Positions 34,445 to 44,793 are shown, counted from the first letter of the stretch. The stretch is DNA of 44,989 nucleotides from CAZMUQ01 sp964569845 (GCA_964569845.1 CAZMUQ010000008.1:1-44989), one strand, 5' to 3'. Notes: a model not told the origin generated them from the letters alone. Made by a program: numbers and translations.

Positions 34445-35308
34445 TTAAACTACTCCTCCAACCATAAAGGCTAACATTCCTATTATCATCCATATAAGCG
34501 AAATATTCTTAATTTTTCTAGCATTTTCAGCTGAAGAATCTCTTATAATCGATATTGATGATAGAATAAAACCTAAGCATGAAACTCCAACAATTGGAGT
34601 ATACCAGTAGGAAGCTAAGTTAAAAATTATAGGTGTTAGGCTTAAACTAACAGCTAAAAAGTAAAGTAATCCACCAACTTTTGCTGCAAACTTTTCACCT
34701 TTTACTATAGCTAAAGTTTTAACATTCCTAATCTTATCTCCTTCAACATCAACAATCCCTTTAATAACTTCTCTACCCGTATTTGCTAAGAATGCTATTA
34801 AAGCAAAAATTAGAAGAAGCTTTGAAGGAAAATATCCTGCAATAAATCCTCCATAAATAAATGGTACTGCAACACAACCACTAACCATAAGATTTCCAAG
34901 AAAGCCAAATTTTTTACCCTCTGCATTATAGTATGTTGAAAGCAGATAGGCAAAAACTGCAACAAGAAAAATGTTTAAACTTAAAGTGTAAATGCTTGTA
35001 ATTGCTGCTAAGAAGAGCCCTATCAATGCTAAAGTTAAAGCAAAAATTACAGCCTCTTTAGGGTTTATAAGTCCTGAAGGAATAGGCTTTTTTGGGTTAT
35101 TTTTTAAGTCAACATATCGGTCAAAATAGTCATTTATAACCATAGCACTACCAGTTAAAGTAAAGGCTGTAAAAAAACCTAGTATGCTTGGCACTGTTTG
35201 AAGTTTACCATTTAACGTTATAAATTCTCCAATAAGTACAGCAAACCCCATCATAAAACAGTTTATAGGTCTTAGCAGAGATAGGAAACCCTTGATTCTC
35301 TTAAGCAT
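34445..35308 (-). CDS. Digeranylgeranylglyceryl phosphate synthase (UbiA family)
   Basis: A 287-residue membrane prenyltransferase of eight or nine helices. The first Asp motif is NDYFDRYVD (59-67) and the second DVEGDKIRN (187-195), both needed for Mg2+-diphosphate binding. The following KTLAIVKGEKFA segment is the archaeal DGGGPS pattern. It adds the second geranylgeranyl chain to GGGP, completing the archaeal diether core. Tes is encoded 27 bases upstream on the same strand. Paralogous UbiA enzymes (heme or quinone synthesis) are not excluded, but the lipid neighbourhood makes DGGGPS most likely. Confidence 0.88.
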   Translation of the reverse strand: MLKRIKGFLSLLRPINCFMMGFAVLIGEFITLNGKLQTVPSILGFFTAFTLTGSAMVINDYFDRYVDLKNNPKKPIPSGLINPKEAVIFALTLALIGLFLAAITSIYTLSLNIFLVAVFAYLLSTYYNAEGKKFGFLGNLMVSGCVAVPFIYGGFIAGYFPSKLLLIFALIAFLANTGREVIKGIVDVEGDKIRNVKTLAIVKGEKFAAKVGGLLYFLAVSLSLTPIIFNLASYWYTPIVGVSCLGFILSSISIIRDSSAENARKIKNISLIWMIIGMLAFMVGGVV

Positions 35309-35335
35309 TACAAAAGAAACCCGGATTAATTTAGG

Positions 35336-36901
<1,566 letters not shown>

Positions 36902-36946
36902 AAACCTACACCACCAGCTGGCAACACTCAGATAAGCATGAATAGG

Positions 36947-36954
36947 CTTATAAA
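36947..36954 (-). promoter_or_regulatory. TATA box of the Tes-led lipid operon
   Basis: On the minus strand the sequence reads TTTATAAG. A start about 24 bases on would lie near 36923, leaving roughly 22 bases before the proposed ACG start. The 117-base spacer is shared with the divergent geranylgeranyl reductase gene. Confidence 0.5.
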
Positions 36955-37018
36955 GTATTGTTTAGGTAAGGTAAAATAAAAATGTTTTAGGTTCATCCTT
37001 GACAGGTGAATATGGAAA

Positions 37019-38191
37019 ATGGGGGTTAAAAAGCAGGTTAATTATGATGTAATTGTTGTTGGAGCAGGTCCAGCAGGTCTTATGGCTTCAAGAAAAGCTG
37101 CTGAAAAAGGTTTAAAAGTTTTGCTTGTTGAAGCTGAACGTAGATTAGGGTTTAAGGTTTGTGGTGAAGCTGTTTCAAAGGGAACTTTGGAGGATGCTGA
37201 AGTTACCCTTCATCAGAGCTTTATTTGTAATAGGATTGATGGAGTGTACGTGTATGCTCCAAATGAGAATAAAAAAGTCGAGATTGCTGGAGATTTTGGA
37301 GGATATATTCTTGATAAACCTGCTTTTTTAAGAAGATTGGCTTCCTATGCTATAAAAGTTGGTATTGATTTTTGGATTAATAGTAAAGTTTTTGATGTTA
37401 AACATTTTGAAGAGGGATATGAAGTTTATGTTAAAAATTTTGGTGAAATTTTAACTGTTAAATGTAGGTTTATTGTTGGTTGTGATGGTGTAAACTCTAT
37501 TATTGTTAGAAAGTTTTTTGATAGAAGCAACTATAAGCTTATTTCATGTATTCAGTATAAAATGGTTAACTGTAAATTTGAAGATCCGCATAAACTTGAA
37601 TTTTATTTTGGTAGAGAAGTTGCACCTTTAGGTTATGTTTGGATTTTTCCTAAAGATGAGTATACTGCAAATGTTGGGATAGGTGTGAGGGGTGTACCTG
37701 CAAAAAAATATTTAGATAAGTTTATTGAGAAGCATCCAGACAAATTTAAGAATGCTAAAATTGTTGAAGTAGGGGGTGCTCCTGTACCCATAGGTGGGGA
37801 AATAAGCAAAGTTGTGGATACAGAAAATGGTATCTTGGTTTGTGGTGATGCTGCTGGTCAGGTTATACCTCTAACTGGTGGAGGTATACATTCATCAATT
37901 GTTGCTGGTAAAGTTGCAGGTGAAGTTTTAGCTGAACATGTTAATGGAAATTTAGGTTTAGATGAATACCCTAAACGATATTCGTATTGGAGTGAGCGGA
38001 TAATGAAAAGTTTAAAGGTTCTTAAAGTTTTGGAAAATCTTTCAGACCAGGAGTTAAATCAGCTTGCAGAGGTTTTAACAGGTGAAGATATAATTGACCT
38101 TGCTAATGGTTTAAATATTAGGAGGGTTGCTTTAAAACTTCTTAAACATCCAGTTTTTGCTTTACGTTTAGCTAAAGCTTTAATGGGGTAA
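37019..38191 (+). CDS. Geranylgeranyl reductase
   Basis: A 390-residue FAD-dependent reductase with VIVVGAGPAGLMASRKAAE at the N-terminus, KVCGEAVSK, the reductase-type YIFGREVAPLGYVWIFPK region (YFGREVAPLGYVWIFP), and the FAD motif VCGDAAGQVIPLTGGGIHSS. Members saturate the isoprenoid chains of archaeal lipids. It starts at ATG 37019 behind AGGTGA. It is divergent from Tes and leads an operon with GGGP synthase and G1P dehydrogenase, spaced 5 and 6 bases apart, so saturation is tied to backbone synthesis. Confidence 0.92.
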   Translation: MGVKKQVNYDVIVVGAGPAGLMASRKAAEKGLKVLLVEAERRLGFKVCGEAVSKGTLEDAEVTLHQSFICNRIDGVYVYAPNENKKVEIAGDFGGYILDKPAFLRRLASYAIKVGIDFWINSKVFDVKHFEEGYEVYVKNFGEILTVKCRFIVGCDGVNSIIVRKFFDRSNYKLISCIQYKMVNCKFEDPHKLEFYFGREVAPLGYVWIFPKDEYTANVGIGVRGVPAKKYLDKFIEKHPDKFKNAKIVEVGGAPVPIGGEISKVVDTENGILVCGDAAGQVIPLTGGGIHSSIVAGKVAGEVLAEHVNGNLGLDEYPKRYSYWSERIMKSLKVLKVLENLSDQELNQLAEVLTGEDIIDLANGLNIRRVALKLLKHPVFALRLAKALMG

Positions 38192-38196
38192 AAATT

Positions 38197-38958
38197 TTGA
38201 GCAACATATCATCTATTGGTTCTGTTGAAAAATATTTGTTAAGGAAAATTAGAGAAGAAGGTGCAATACATTTAACATTAATTGACCCTGAAAATGTTAC
38301 TCCTGAAAAAGCTGGAGAAATTGCTTCCAAAGCTGAAAAAGCTGGAACAAAAGCTATTATGCTTGGTGGTTCAACCATAGCATCATCAATCCAGGTTGAT
38401 AATGTTGCTAAAGAGATTAAGAAAAATGTAAAAATTCCTCTGATACTTTTTCCGGGAAACATTTCAGGTTTAAGCAGGTTTGCAGATGCCATATTTTTTA
38501 TGTCCCTTTTAAACTCTTCAAATACTTATTATCTTATAGATGCACAAGCTCTTTCAGCTTTAACAGTTAAAAAGTTTGGGGTTGAACCTATACCTTTAGG
38601 CTACATTGTTATGGGTGAGGGTGGAACAGTCGGGTTTGTTGGTTATGCTCGTTTAATACCCTATGATAAGCCTCAACTAGCTTTAATGTATGCTCTTGCA
38701 GGCCAATATTTAGGTATGAGGTTTATCTACCTTGAAGCAGGCTCAGGTGCAAAAAAACCTATACCTTCTAATGTTATCTCCCTTATCAAGAAGAATCTTG
38801 ATATACCTTTAATTGTTGGTGGAGGCATAAAATCTGGAGATAATGCAAAAAAAGCTGTTAAAGCCGGGGCAAGTATTATTGTTACAGGTACTATTGTTGA
38901 AAAGGTTGAAGATGTTCATAAAAAAATTAGTGAGATTGTTAGAAGTATTGGAGGATAA
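38197..38958 (+). CDS. Geranylgeranylglyceryl phosphate synthase
   Basis: A 253-residue TIM-barrel enzyme. AIHLTLIDPENVTPEKAGE, IMLGGSTIASS, LILFPGNISGLS, YIVMGEGGTVGFVG, IYLEAGSGAKKPI and VGGGIKSGDNAKKAVKAGASIIVTGT are the complete GGGPS set. It forms the first ether bond, joining geranylgeranyl diphosphate to sn-glycerol-1-phosphate. It starts at TTG 38197, five bases after the reductase stop. The LEAGSGA version of the YLEAGSGA motif is normal for GGGPS. Confidence 0.95.
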   Translation: MSNISSIGSVEKYLLRKIREEGAIHLTLIDPENVTPEKAGEIASKAEKAGTKAIMLGGSTIASSIQVDNVAKEIKKNVKIPLILFPGNISGLSRFADAIFFMSLLNSSNTYYLIDAQALSALTVKKFGVEPIPLGYIVMGEGGTVGFVGYARLIPYDKPQLALMYALAGQYLGMRFIYLEAGSGAKKPIPSNVISLIKKNLDIPLIVGGGIKSGDNAKKAVKAGASIIVTGTIVEKVEDVHKKISEIVRSIGG

Positions 38959-38964
38959 ATCTTA

Positions 38965-40029
38965 ATGGTGGAGAAAAATTTTCAAGCACATTTTATGGAA
39001 CTTCCAAGAAAAGTTGTTGTTGGGGAGAATATTCTTTCAAATGCTGGGAAATTTTGTAAAAGTTTAGGTTCTTTTTCTAGGATGCTTGTTGTTTCAGGTC
39101 CTCGTACATGGACTGTTGCAGGTAGAATTGTTTATGATTCACTTGTTGATGTAGGGTTTAATGTTGAATATTTAACTGTTGGTATGAATATAGATGAAGC
39201 TGTTAAACTTGTTGAAGCTAAGATTTCAGAGTTTAACCCTAATATTGTTTTTGCTGTTGGTGGTGGAAGAGTAATTGATATTGCAAAATATGCTTCATTT
39301 AGAAGAGGTATTCCCTTTATAAGTGTTCCAACATCTGCTTCTCATGATGGTATAGCTAGTCCTCAAGCTTCACTTAAAAGTGTTGGTAATATTGTTTCTG
39401 TTAAAACTCATGCACCAATAGCAATAATAGCAGATGTTAATGTAATCTTAAATTCGCCTTACAAGCTTACAGCTAGTGGTTGTGGAGATATTATTGCAAA
39501 GTTTACCGCTGTAAGAGATTGGATGCTTGCCCACAACATTAAAAATGAATACTACGGGGATTATGCAGCCAATCTAGCATTAATGAGTGCTAAACTTGTA
39601 GCTAAAAATGTAGAGTTAATTAGAGAAAATTCTGTTGAAGGTTTAAGAGTTGTTGTTGAAGCTTTAATTAGTTGTGGGGTTGCTATGAGTATTGCTGGAA
39701 GCTCAAGACCTTGTAGCGGCTCAGAGCATCTTTTTAGTCATGCATTAGATATTTTAACAAAGAATCGTGCTCTTCATGGTGAACAATGCGGTGTTGGAAC
39801 AATAATGATGGCTTACCTTCATAGAATAAATTGGAGAAAAATAAGAAGTATTCTTAGAAAAATAGGTTCTCCTGTAACTGCAGAAGAACTTAATATTGAA
39901 CCTGAAATTGTAGTTAAGGCTTTAACTTTAGCTCATAAAATTAATCCCCAAAGATACACGATTCTTGGTGAAAATGGTTTAACTGAGGAGGCAGCAAAAA
40001 ATCTAGCAAAAAATACAGGGGTAATTTGA
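38965..40029 (+). CDS. egsA: sn-Glycerol-1-phosphate dehydrogenase
   Basis: A 354-residue enzyme of the iron/zinc alcohol dehydrogenase family. VFAVGGGRVIDIAKYA binds NAD(P), PTSASHDGIASPQAS is the archaeal G1PDH signature, and GCGDIIAKF, SGSEHLFSHALD and ALHGEQCGVG carry the metal ligands. It reduces dihydroxyacetone phosphate to sn-glycerol-1-phosphate, the archaeal enantiomer, and so fixes the stereochemistry of the lipids. It lies six bases after GGGP synthase, coupling production and use of G1P. Confidence 0.95.
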   Translation: MVEKNFQAHFMELPRKVVVGENILSNAGKFCKSLGSFSRMLVVSGPRTWTVAGRIVYDSLVDVGFNVEYLTVGMNIDEAVKLVEAKISEFNPNIVFAVGGGRVIDIAKYASFRRGIPFISVPTSASHDGIASPQASLKSVGNIVSVKTHAPIAIIADVNVILNSPYKLTASGCGDIIAKFTAVRDWMLAHNIKNEYYGDYAANLALMSAKLVAKNVELIRENSVEGLRVVVEALISCGVAMSIAGSSRPCSGSEHLFSHALDILTKNRALHGEQCGVGTIMMAYLHRINWRKIRSILRKIGSPVTAEELNIEPEIVVKALTLAHKINPQRYTILGENGLTEEAAKNLAKNTGVI

Positions 40030-40068
40030 ATAGCTGATGATAGGTTTATGGTTTTTAAATAGGTAAGC

Positions 40069-40075
40069 TTATATA
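40069..40075 (+). promoter_or_regulatory. TATA box of the HMG-CoA synthase operon
   Basis: TTATATA lies in the 128-base gap before the HMG-CoA synthase gene, about 25 bases before a region that would begin a leader of roughly 60 bases. It marks a second plus-strand lipid transcription unit. Confidence 0.5.
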
Positions 40076-40157
40076 CTTCTGGTGTTAATGTCTAGGGTTA
40101 GTATATTACTATGGGGATAGGTTTTTACTAATATTAGCGGTGTATGGTGGTTTTTAG

Positions 40158-41204
40158 TTGAAACCTAAAAGCTTGGTTGGTATTGTTGGATATGGGGGAT
40201 ATGTTCCAGCCTACAGAATCAAGACTTCCGAGATTGCTAAGGTTTGGGGTAGAGGTGGTGAGGAGCTTCAAATTGATGAGATAGCTGTTGCAGGTATGGA
40301 TGAGGATAGTGTGACGTTAGCTGTTGAAGCTGCAAGATATGCAGTAAAAAAGGCTGGAATTAACCCAAAAGAAATAGGAGCTATTTATGTTGGCTCTGAA
40401 TCTAAACCTTATGCTGTTAAACCTTCAGGTACCATTGTTGCTGAAGCTATTGGAGCTTCACCTCACATAACAGCAGCAGATTTTGAGTTTGCATGTAAAG
40501 GTGGAACTGAGGCTTTACAAGCATGTATAGCTTTAGTTTCCTCTGGAATGGTTAAGTATGGGTTAGCTATTGGTGTTGATGTTGGTCAAGCTTCACCTGC
40601 AGATGAGCTTGAATATACTGTTTCTTCTGGTGGGGGAGCAATACTTGTTGGACCTAAAACTGATGATTGTATAGCCTATTTTGAGGCTTCAGCATCCTAT
40701 GTGACAGATACACCTGACTTTTGGAGGAGAGCTGAAAGGCCGTATCCAAGTCATGCTGGAAGATTTACAGGTGAGCCTGCATACTTTAAGCATATTATAA
40801 ATGCTGCAAAAGAATTAATGAGTGAGCTTGGCTATAAACCTGAAGATTTTGACCATGTTATATTTCATCAGCCAAACTTTAAGTTTCCTGTTAGAGTTGG
40901 TAAAATTTTAGGTTTTACTGAAAAGCAACTTAAAAATGGGTTGATTGTTTCAACCCTTGGAAATAGTTATGCTGGCTGTTCTTTGCTTGGTCTTGTTTCA
41001 GTTTTAGATATTGCTAAACCTGGGGAAAGAATTTTGCTTGTTTCGTATGGTTCTGGTAGTGGCAGTGATGCATTTAGTATAGTTGTTCAAAGCCCATCAC
41101 AAAGTAAAGGTAATCCTGTACCATCTATTCACCAACTTATTCAACGTAAAACATACATATCTTATAGTCAATATGCACACTTCCGAAGAAAAATAACGCT
41201 TTAA
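40158..41204 (+). CDS. Hydroxymethylglutaryl-CoA synthase (archaeal)
   Basis: A 348-residue thiolase-fold enzyme with Glu81 (SESKPYAVKPSG), the nucleophile Cys113 (FACKGGTEA) and a His in VIFHQPNFKFPVRV. All three catalytic residues are present. It condenses acetyl-CoA with acetoacetyl-CoA to HMG-CoA. It starts at TTG 40158. In archaea HMGCS, thiolase and a DUF35 protein form one complex that passes acetoacetyl-CoA along; the same three genes follow each other here. Confidence 0.94.
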   Translation: MKPKSLVGIVGYGGYVPAYRIKTSEIAKVWGRGGEELQIDEIAVAGMDEDSVTLAVEAARYAVKKAGINPKEIGAIYVGSESKPYAVKPSGTIVAEAIGASPHITAADFEFACKGGTEALQACIALVSSGMVKYGLAIGVDVGQASPADELEYTVSSGGGAILVGPKTDDCIAYFEASASYVTDTPDFWRRAERPYPSHAGRFTGEPAYFKHIINAAKELMSELGYKPEDFDHVIFHQPNFKFPVRVGKILGFTEKQLKNGLIVSTLGNSYAGCSLLGLVSVLDIAKPGERILLVSYGSGSGSDAFSIVVQSPSQSKGNPVPSIHQLIQRKTYISYSQYAHFRRKITL

Positions 41205-41238
41205 AATCTACCTATAAACAGTTGGGTGTCGTCTAAGA

Positions 41239-42393
41239 GTGCGTAGGGTTGCTATTATAGGTGTAGGGTGCACCAGCGTCGGAGAAATTTGGGATAAATC
41301 TTTAAAAGACCTTGCAGTTGAAGCTTCTCTTAAAGCTTTAGATGATGCTGGAATTGAAAATGTTGATAGAGTTTATATTGGAAATGCCCTATCTCCAATT
41401 CTCCAATATCAAACAAATCTTGCCTCAATAATTATTGATAGCTTAGGTTTTAACAATGCATCTTCAATTCTTGTTGAGGCTGCTGATGCTTCTGGAGGTT
41501 TAGCTTTTCATGAGGCTTTTAAAGCTGTAAGATCAGGTTTAATTGATTATGCTCTTGTTGTTGGCGTAGAAAAAATGTCAGACTCTAAACCTTCAGAGGT
41601 AGCTTCAGCTTTAATGTCTTTTGAGGATCAAGATTATGTAGCTTTTACAGGTGTAACTCAAGCAGGTTTGCATGCACTTCTCCTAAGAATTTACATGGAA
41701 AAATTTAATGTTAAACATGAAGATATAGCCTTATTTGCTGTAAACGCTCATAAAAATGCTTCAAAAAATCCTTATGCTCAATTTAAAAATATTATTAGGG
41801 TTGAAGATGTTTTAAAATCCCCGCTTATTGCTGATCCTTTAAGACTTTTAGAGTATGTTGGTATTTCTGATGGTGCTGCTGCAGTTGTTTTATGCCCCCT
41901 TGAAAAAGCAGAAAAATTTAGGAGTAATTTTGTTGAAATTTTAGCTTCTGCTACTGCAGTAGATAAGCTTTTCTTAACTGAGAGAGATGACATACTAACA
42001 TTTAACTCTACAAGGATCGCGGCGGAAAAAGCTTTTAAAGAAGCTAAAGTTTCTCCTAAAGATATTGATGTGGTTGAAGTTCATGATTCTTCAACCATAG
42101 CTGGTATAATTTCACTTGAAGATTTAGGTTTTTGTGGTAAGGGTGAGGGAGCATCCTTTGTTTCACAGGGGAAAATTGATCTTAATGGTGAACTTCCAAC
42201 AAACACTATGGGTGGATTAAAAGGTAGGGGGCATCCGATTGGAGCTACAGGAGTTTATCAGATTATTGAGGTTGTATGGCAGCTTAGAGGTGAAGCTGGA
42301 AAAAATCAGGTTGACGGTGCAAAAATAGGTTTAACGCAAAATATTGCAGGTTTAGGTTCATCCGCTGTTGTTAACATTCTTAGGGTGGTTTAA
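41239..42393 (+). CDS. Thiolase-family protein lacking the nucleophilic cysteine
   Basis: A 384-residue SCP2-type thiolase homologue placed exactly where acetyl-CoA acetyltransferase lies in archaeal HMGCS operons. The conserved EAACASGG is EAADASGG here (Asp83, codon GAT at 41485-41487), so the nucleophile is absent. HDCFT is HDSST. The downstream GRGHPIGATG is kept and the fold looks intact. A normal Claisen condensation should not be possible by the known mechanism. It may be a structural member of the complex, with a different thiolase elsewhere in the genome, or use altered chemistry. The gene is not degraded: no stop or frameshift is seen. Confidence 0.85.
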   Translation: MRRVAIIGVGCTSVGEIWDKSLKDLAVEASLKALDDAGIENVDRVYIGNALSPILQYQTNLASIIIDSLGFNNASSILVEAADASGGLAFHEAFKAVRSGLIDYALVVGVEKMSDSKPSEVASALMSFEDQDYVAFTGVTQAGLHALLLRIYMEKFNVKHEDIALFAVNAHKNASKNPYAQFKNIIRVEDVLKSPLIADPLRLLEYVGISDGAAAVVLCPLEKAEKFRSNFVEILASATAVDKLFLTERDDILTFNSTRIAAEKAFKEAKVSPKDIDVVEVHDSSTIAGIISLEDLGFCGKGEGASFVSQGKIDLNGELPTNTMGGLKGRGHPIGATGVYQIIEVVWQLRGEAGKNQVDGAKIGLTQNIAGLGSSAVVNILRVV

Positions 42394-42394
42394 T

Positions 42395-42802
42395 TTGAGC
42401 AAGATTTCTCCTCCAAGGTATTGGCGTGAAGCTAAGTATAGGTATATGCTTGTTGGTAGTAGATGCTTAAATTGTGGTAAAATATATTTTCCTCGTAGAA
42501 GTATTTGCCGAATTTGCCGTTCAAGAAAAATGGAGGATTATAAGTTAAGTGAGAAAGGTATTGTTGAAAGTTTTACTGTTATCCGTAGAAATCCTCCATC
42601 AGGTTTTGAGAGAAATGTACCTTATGTAGTTGGAATAGTTAAGCTTAAAGATGGAGTAAGAGTTATTTCTCAAATTGTTGATTGTATTCCTGAAGAAGTT
42701 TGGATTGGTATGCCTGTTGAGTTAACCTTTAGAAGGATTAGGGAGGATGGTACTGAGGGGATAATCGAGTATGGATTTAAATTTAAACCTACAAATCAGT
42801 AA
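42395..42802 (+). CDS. DUF35 OB-fold/zinc-ribbon protein of the thiolase-HMGCS complex
   Basis: A 135-residue protein with an N-terminal helix (YWREAKYRYMLVG), a zinc ribbon CLNCGKIYFPRRSICRIC and an OB-fold ending with GMPVELTFR. This is the DUF35 scaffold that holds archaeal thiolase and HMG-CoA synthase together and shares the CoA-binding tunnel. The TTG at 42395 has GGTGG seven bases upstream and begins just after the thiolase stop, so it is preferred to an upstream frame overlapping the thiolase. Confidence 0.88.
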   Translation: MSKISPPRYWREAKYRYMLVGSRCLNCGKIYFPRRSICRICRSRKMEDYKLSEKGIVESFTVIRRNPPSGFERNVPYVVGIVKLKDGVRVISQIVDCIPEEVWIGMPVELTFRRIREDGTEGIIEYGFKFKPTNQ

Positions 42803-43778
42803 AGAATTAAAGGAAGCTTCAATTAAGGTTAAAGAATTCTTAGATGAGGTTTTACCAACAAAAGAACCGAAAATTCTCTATGAAGCTTCAACCCATCTAA
42901 TTAAGGCTGGAGGTAAAATGCTTAGACCGTATTTAGCTATTAAAGCTTGTGAAGCTGTTGGTGGAGTTATGGAGAAGGTTTTACCTGCAGCAGCTTCCAT
43001 CGAGCTTCTTCACACTTTCACTCTAATTCATGATGATATTATGGATGATGACCCTATTAGACGTGGTGTACCATCAGTTCATGTTAAATGGGGTTTACCT
43101 GTAGCTATTATGGCTGGAGATTTACTTTTTGCGAAAGTTTATAAAATTTTGGCGGAAAAGCTTAGCGGTGTAATCCCACCTAAAAAAATTATTAAAGTTA
43201 TTGATATTTTAACAGATGCAGCTATAACAATATGTGAAGGGCAAACATTTGATGTATCATTTTCCCACCTTGAAAAGGTTTCTGAAAAAGATTATATTGA
43301 CATGGTTAGTAGGAAAACATCTCAACTTTTTAAGGCTGCAGCTGAGGTTGGCGCAATTATTGGTGGTGGAACAGCTTTCCAAGTTAAAAGGCTTGGAAAG
43401 TTTGCAGGTTTACTTGGTATAGCTTTCCAGATTGTTGATGATGTTTTAGGGTTAGAAGCTGATGAAAAAACTTTAGGTAAACCTGTTGGAAGTGACCTAA
43501 GAGAGGGTAAAAAAACAATTTTAACAATTTATGCTTTTAAAAAAGCAAAAAAGAAGCAAAAAGAAATTTTATTTTCAGCTATGAGAAAGGATTCAAGTCA
43601 AGAAGAAATTTTAGAAGCTAAAAAAGTTATGGAAGAATTAGGCTCTGTTGAATATGCTATGGCTAAAGCTAAAAAATATATAGAAAAAGCTGAAAAACAA
43701 CTAGAAAAACTTCCAGAAACGGATGCAAAAAAATCCCTAATAAACCTTGCAAACTTTGTTCTTAAAAGAAACTTTTAA
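42771..43778 (+). CDS. Geranylgeranyl (polyprenyl) diphosphate synthase
   Basis: A 335-residue all-helical prenyl synthase with the first Asp-rich motif DDIMDDD (from Asp88) and second motif FQIVDDVLG; GGKMLRPYL and the KTSQLFKAA segment are also typical. Residues before the first motif (FTLIH) fit a short-chain enzyme that makes GGPP, the chain donor for the two ether bonds. The ATG at 42771 overlaps DUF35 by 32 bases; no other good start is near. It is the last gene of the HMGCS operon. Confidence 0.93.
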   Translation: MDLNLNLQISKELKEASIKVKEFLDEVLPTKEPKILYEASTHLIKAGGKMLRPYLAIKACEAVGGVMEKVLPAAASIELLHTFTLIHDDIMDDDPIRRGVPSVHVKWGLPVAIMAGDLLFAKVYKILAEKLSGVIPPKKIIKVIDILTDAAITICEGQTFDVSFSHLEKVSEKDYIDMVSRKTSQLFKAAAEVGAIIGGGTAFQVKRLGKFAGLLGIAFQIVDDVLGLEADEKTLGKPVGSDLREGKKTILTIYAFKKAKKKQKEILFSAMRKDSSQEEILEAKKVMEELGSVEYAMAKAKKYIEKAEKQLEKLPETDAKKSLINLANFVLKRNF

Positions 43779-43855
43779 AGCTTTAATCTCAAAAACTTTG
43801 GCAAAAGTAATAGAAGAACTTATCTTAAACCTTAAATTAAAAATGGTAGTAAGAA

Positions 43856-43930
43856 GCGGCCGTGGTCTAGACTGGTCTAGGACAGGGGCCCCCCAAGCCC
43901 CTAACCCGGGTTCAAATCCCGGCGGCCGCA
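43856..43930 (+). tRNA. tRNA-Gly(CCC), no encoded CCA
   Basis: A 75-nt cloverleaf: acceptor GCGGCCG/CGGCCGC, D stem GTCT/GGAC, anticodon stem GGGGC/GCCCC with loop CCCCCAA, variable loop TAAC, T arm CCGGG-TTCAAAT-CCCGG, discriminator A. The anticodon is CCC, for GGG codons. Position 33 is C instead of the near-universal U. The gene has no intron and no encoded CCA, unlike the tRNA-Trp. CTTAAATTAAAA, about 26 bases upstream, could be its TATA box. Confidence 0.93.
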
Positions 43931-44063
43931 TCAATTCTCCTGGTTTAGTGCTTTTCCCTCCTTTTAAACCTCACACATTAATTTTCCTGAAATATAACTT
44001 TACGACTATGATAAACAGGGTAGCTGACGCAAATAATATGGTGTACAGGCTTCATTATCCATT

Positions 44064-44762
44064 CTAAAGTTTAATTTCTTTTTCTGGTAGGATGGCAGCT
44101 TTTATTGTTTGTTTTGCTTTTAACCATTTTAGCTCTTTTTTCTCTTCATAGATGTAGATTAATGGTGTTTGATAGGTTTGAGCTAGCTCATAGTAGGCTA
44201 TGGTTGCTGGTTTTGTAGCTGATGTGCAATCGATTATGACTACATGGTCTTTTAGGAGGCTTTTAAGCCTTTCTTCAGCCCTCTTTTTCACAGAATCTAT
44301 ATCTACTATCTCCTCCTCGTAGCATAGAATCCATTGATAAGGAAGCTTTAAAGTTTTCCATTCGTGTAAGGCTTCGGTTGAGGTTAAAACATGGATGGAG
44401 TTAGGCTGGTAACCTTCAGCTTTAAGTAGTTTTAAGGCTATCTCTGTTTCAGGTATTTCTCTACTGTTCCTTTTACCAAGTAAGCCTAGGTAGGCTATTG
44501 GAAGAGGTTTTTCAGAAAAAAGGTAGCATAAAGGTGTCATATATTTTAGTCGGTAGGTTCCTTTAACCTCTTTCTCAACTACATTAAAGCGTATAAGAAT
44601 GTTAAGATTATGCGTTAAAGTTGAACCCTTTATCCCTGAAAATCTCTGAATCTGAGAAAAGTTAGCAATCCCACCCAACCTAGCTAAAGCTACGGCTGCC
44701 TTAAACGCCTTAGGCCTAGTAAACGCATCCCTATAACTTGGAACGTCTACTCTCCATTCCAA
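44064..44762 (-). CDS. HTH-CARF regulator (winged helix plus CARF-like domain)
   Basis: A 232-residue protein. The N-terminus (about 16-75) is a winged helix with FSQIQRFSGIKGSTLTHNLN and a wing KEVKGTYRLKY. From 88 on it has a Rossmann-like CARF pattern: IAYLGLLGKRNSREI, a variable helix, IHVLTSTEAL, then the signature VVIIDCTSATKPATIAYYEL (Asp178, Thr180, Ser181, Thr183, Lys184), close to the DxTSGTKP motif of ring-nucleotide sensors. The order, HTH first and CARF second, is the reverse of Csa3. It could respond to cyclic oligoadenylates or another nucleotide. No cas gene or CRISPR array is visible here. The divergent operator-like site suggests self-control. Confidence 0.7.
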   Translation of the reverse strand: MEWRVDVPSYRDAFTRPKAFKAAVALARLGGIANFSQIQRFSGIKGSTLTHNLNILIRFNVVEKEVKGTYRLKYMTPLCYLFSEKPLPIAYLGLLGKRNSREIPETEIALKLLKAEGYQPNSIHVLTSTEALHEWKTLKLPYQWILCYEEEIVDIDSVKKRAEERLKSLLKDHVVIIDCTSATKPATIAYYELAQTYQTPLIYIYEEKKELKWLKAKQTIKAAILPEKEIKL

Positions 44763-44793
44763 ACAACCACTTCCATAAACATTTTTCGAAAAC

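Noticed and set aside
40030..40060. GCTGATGATAGG after G1PDH as box C of a C/D RNA
   Set aside because: No properly spaced D, D' or C' box follows within 60 bases.
41239..42393. Thiolase homologue as a pseudogene
   Set aside because: The reading frame is complete, other motifs are well kept and it lies in tight spacing with HMGCS and DUF35, so it is probably expressed and selected despite the missing cysteine.
43747..44067. Plus-strand frame of 106 residues across the tRNA-Gly
   Set aside because: It runs through a clear tRNA, overlaps the end of the prenyl synthase gene in another frame and has no recognisable protein features.
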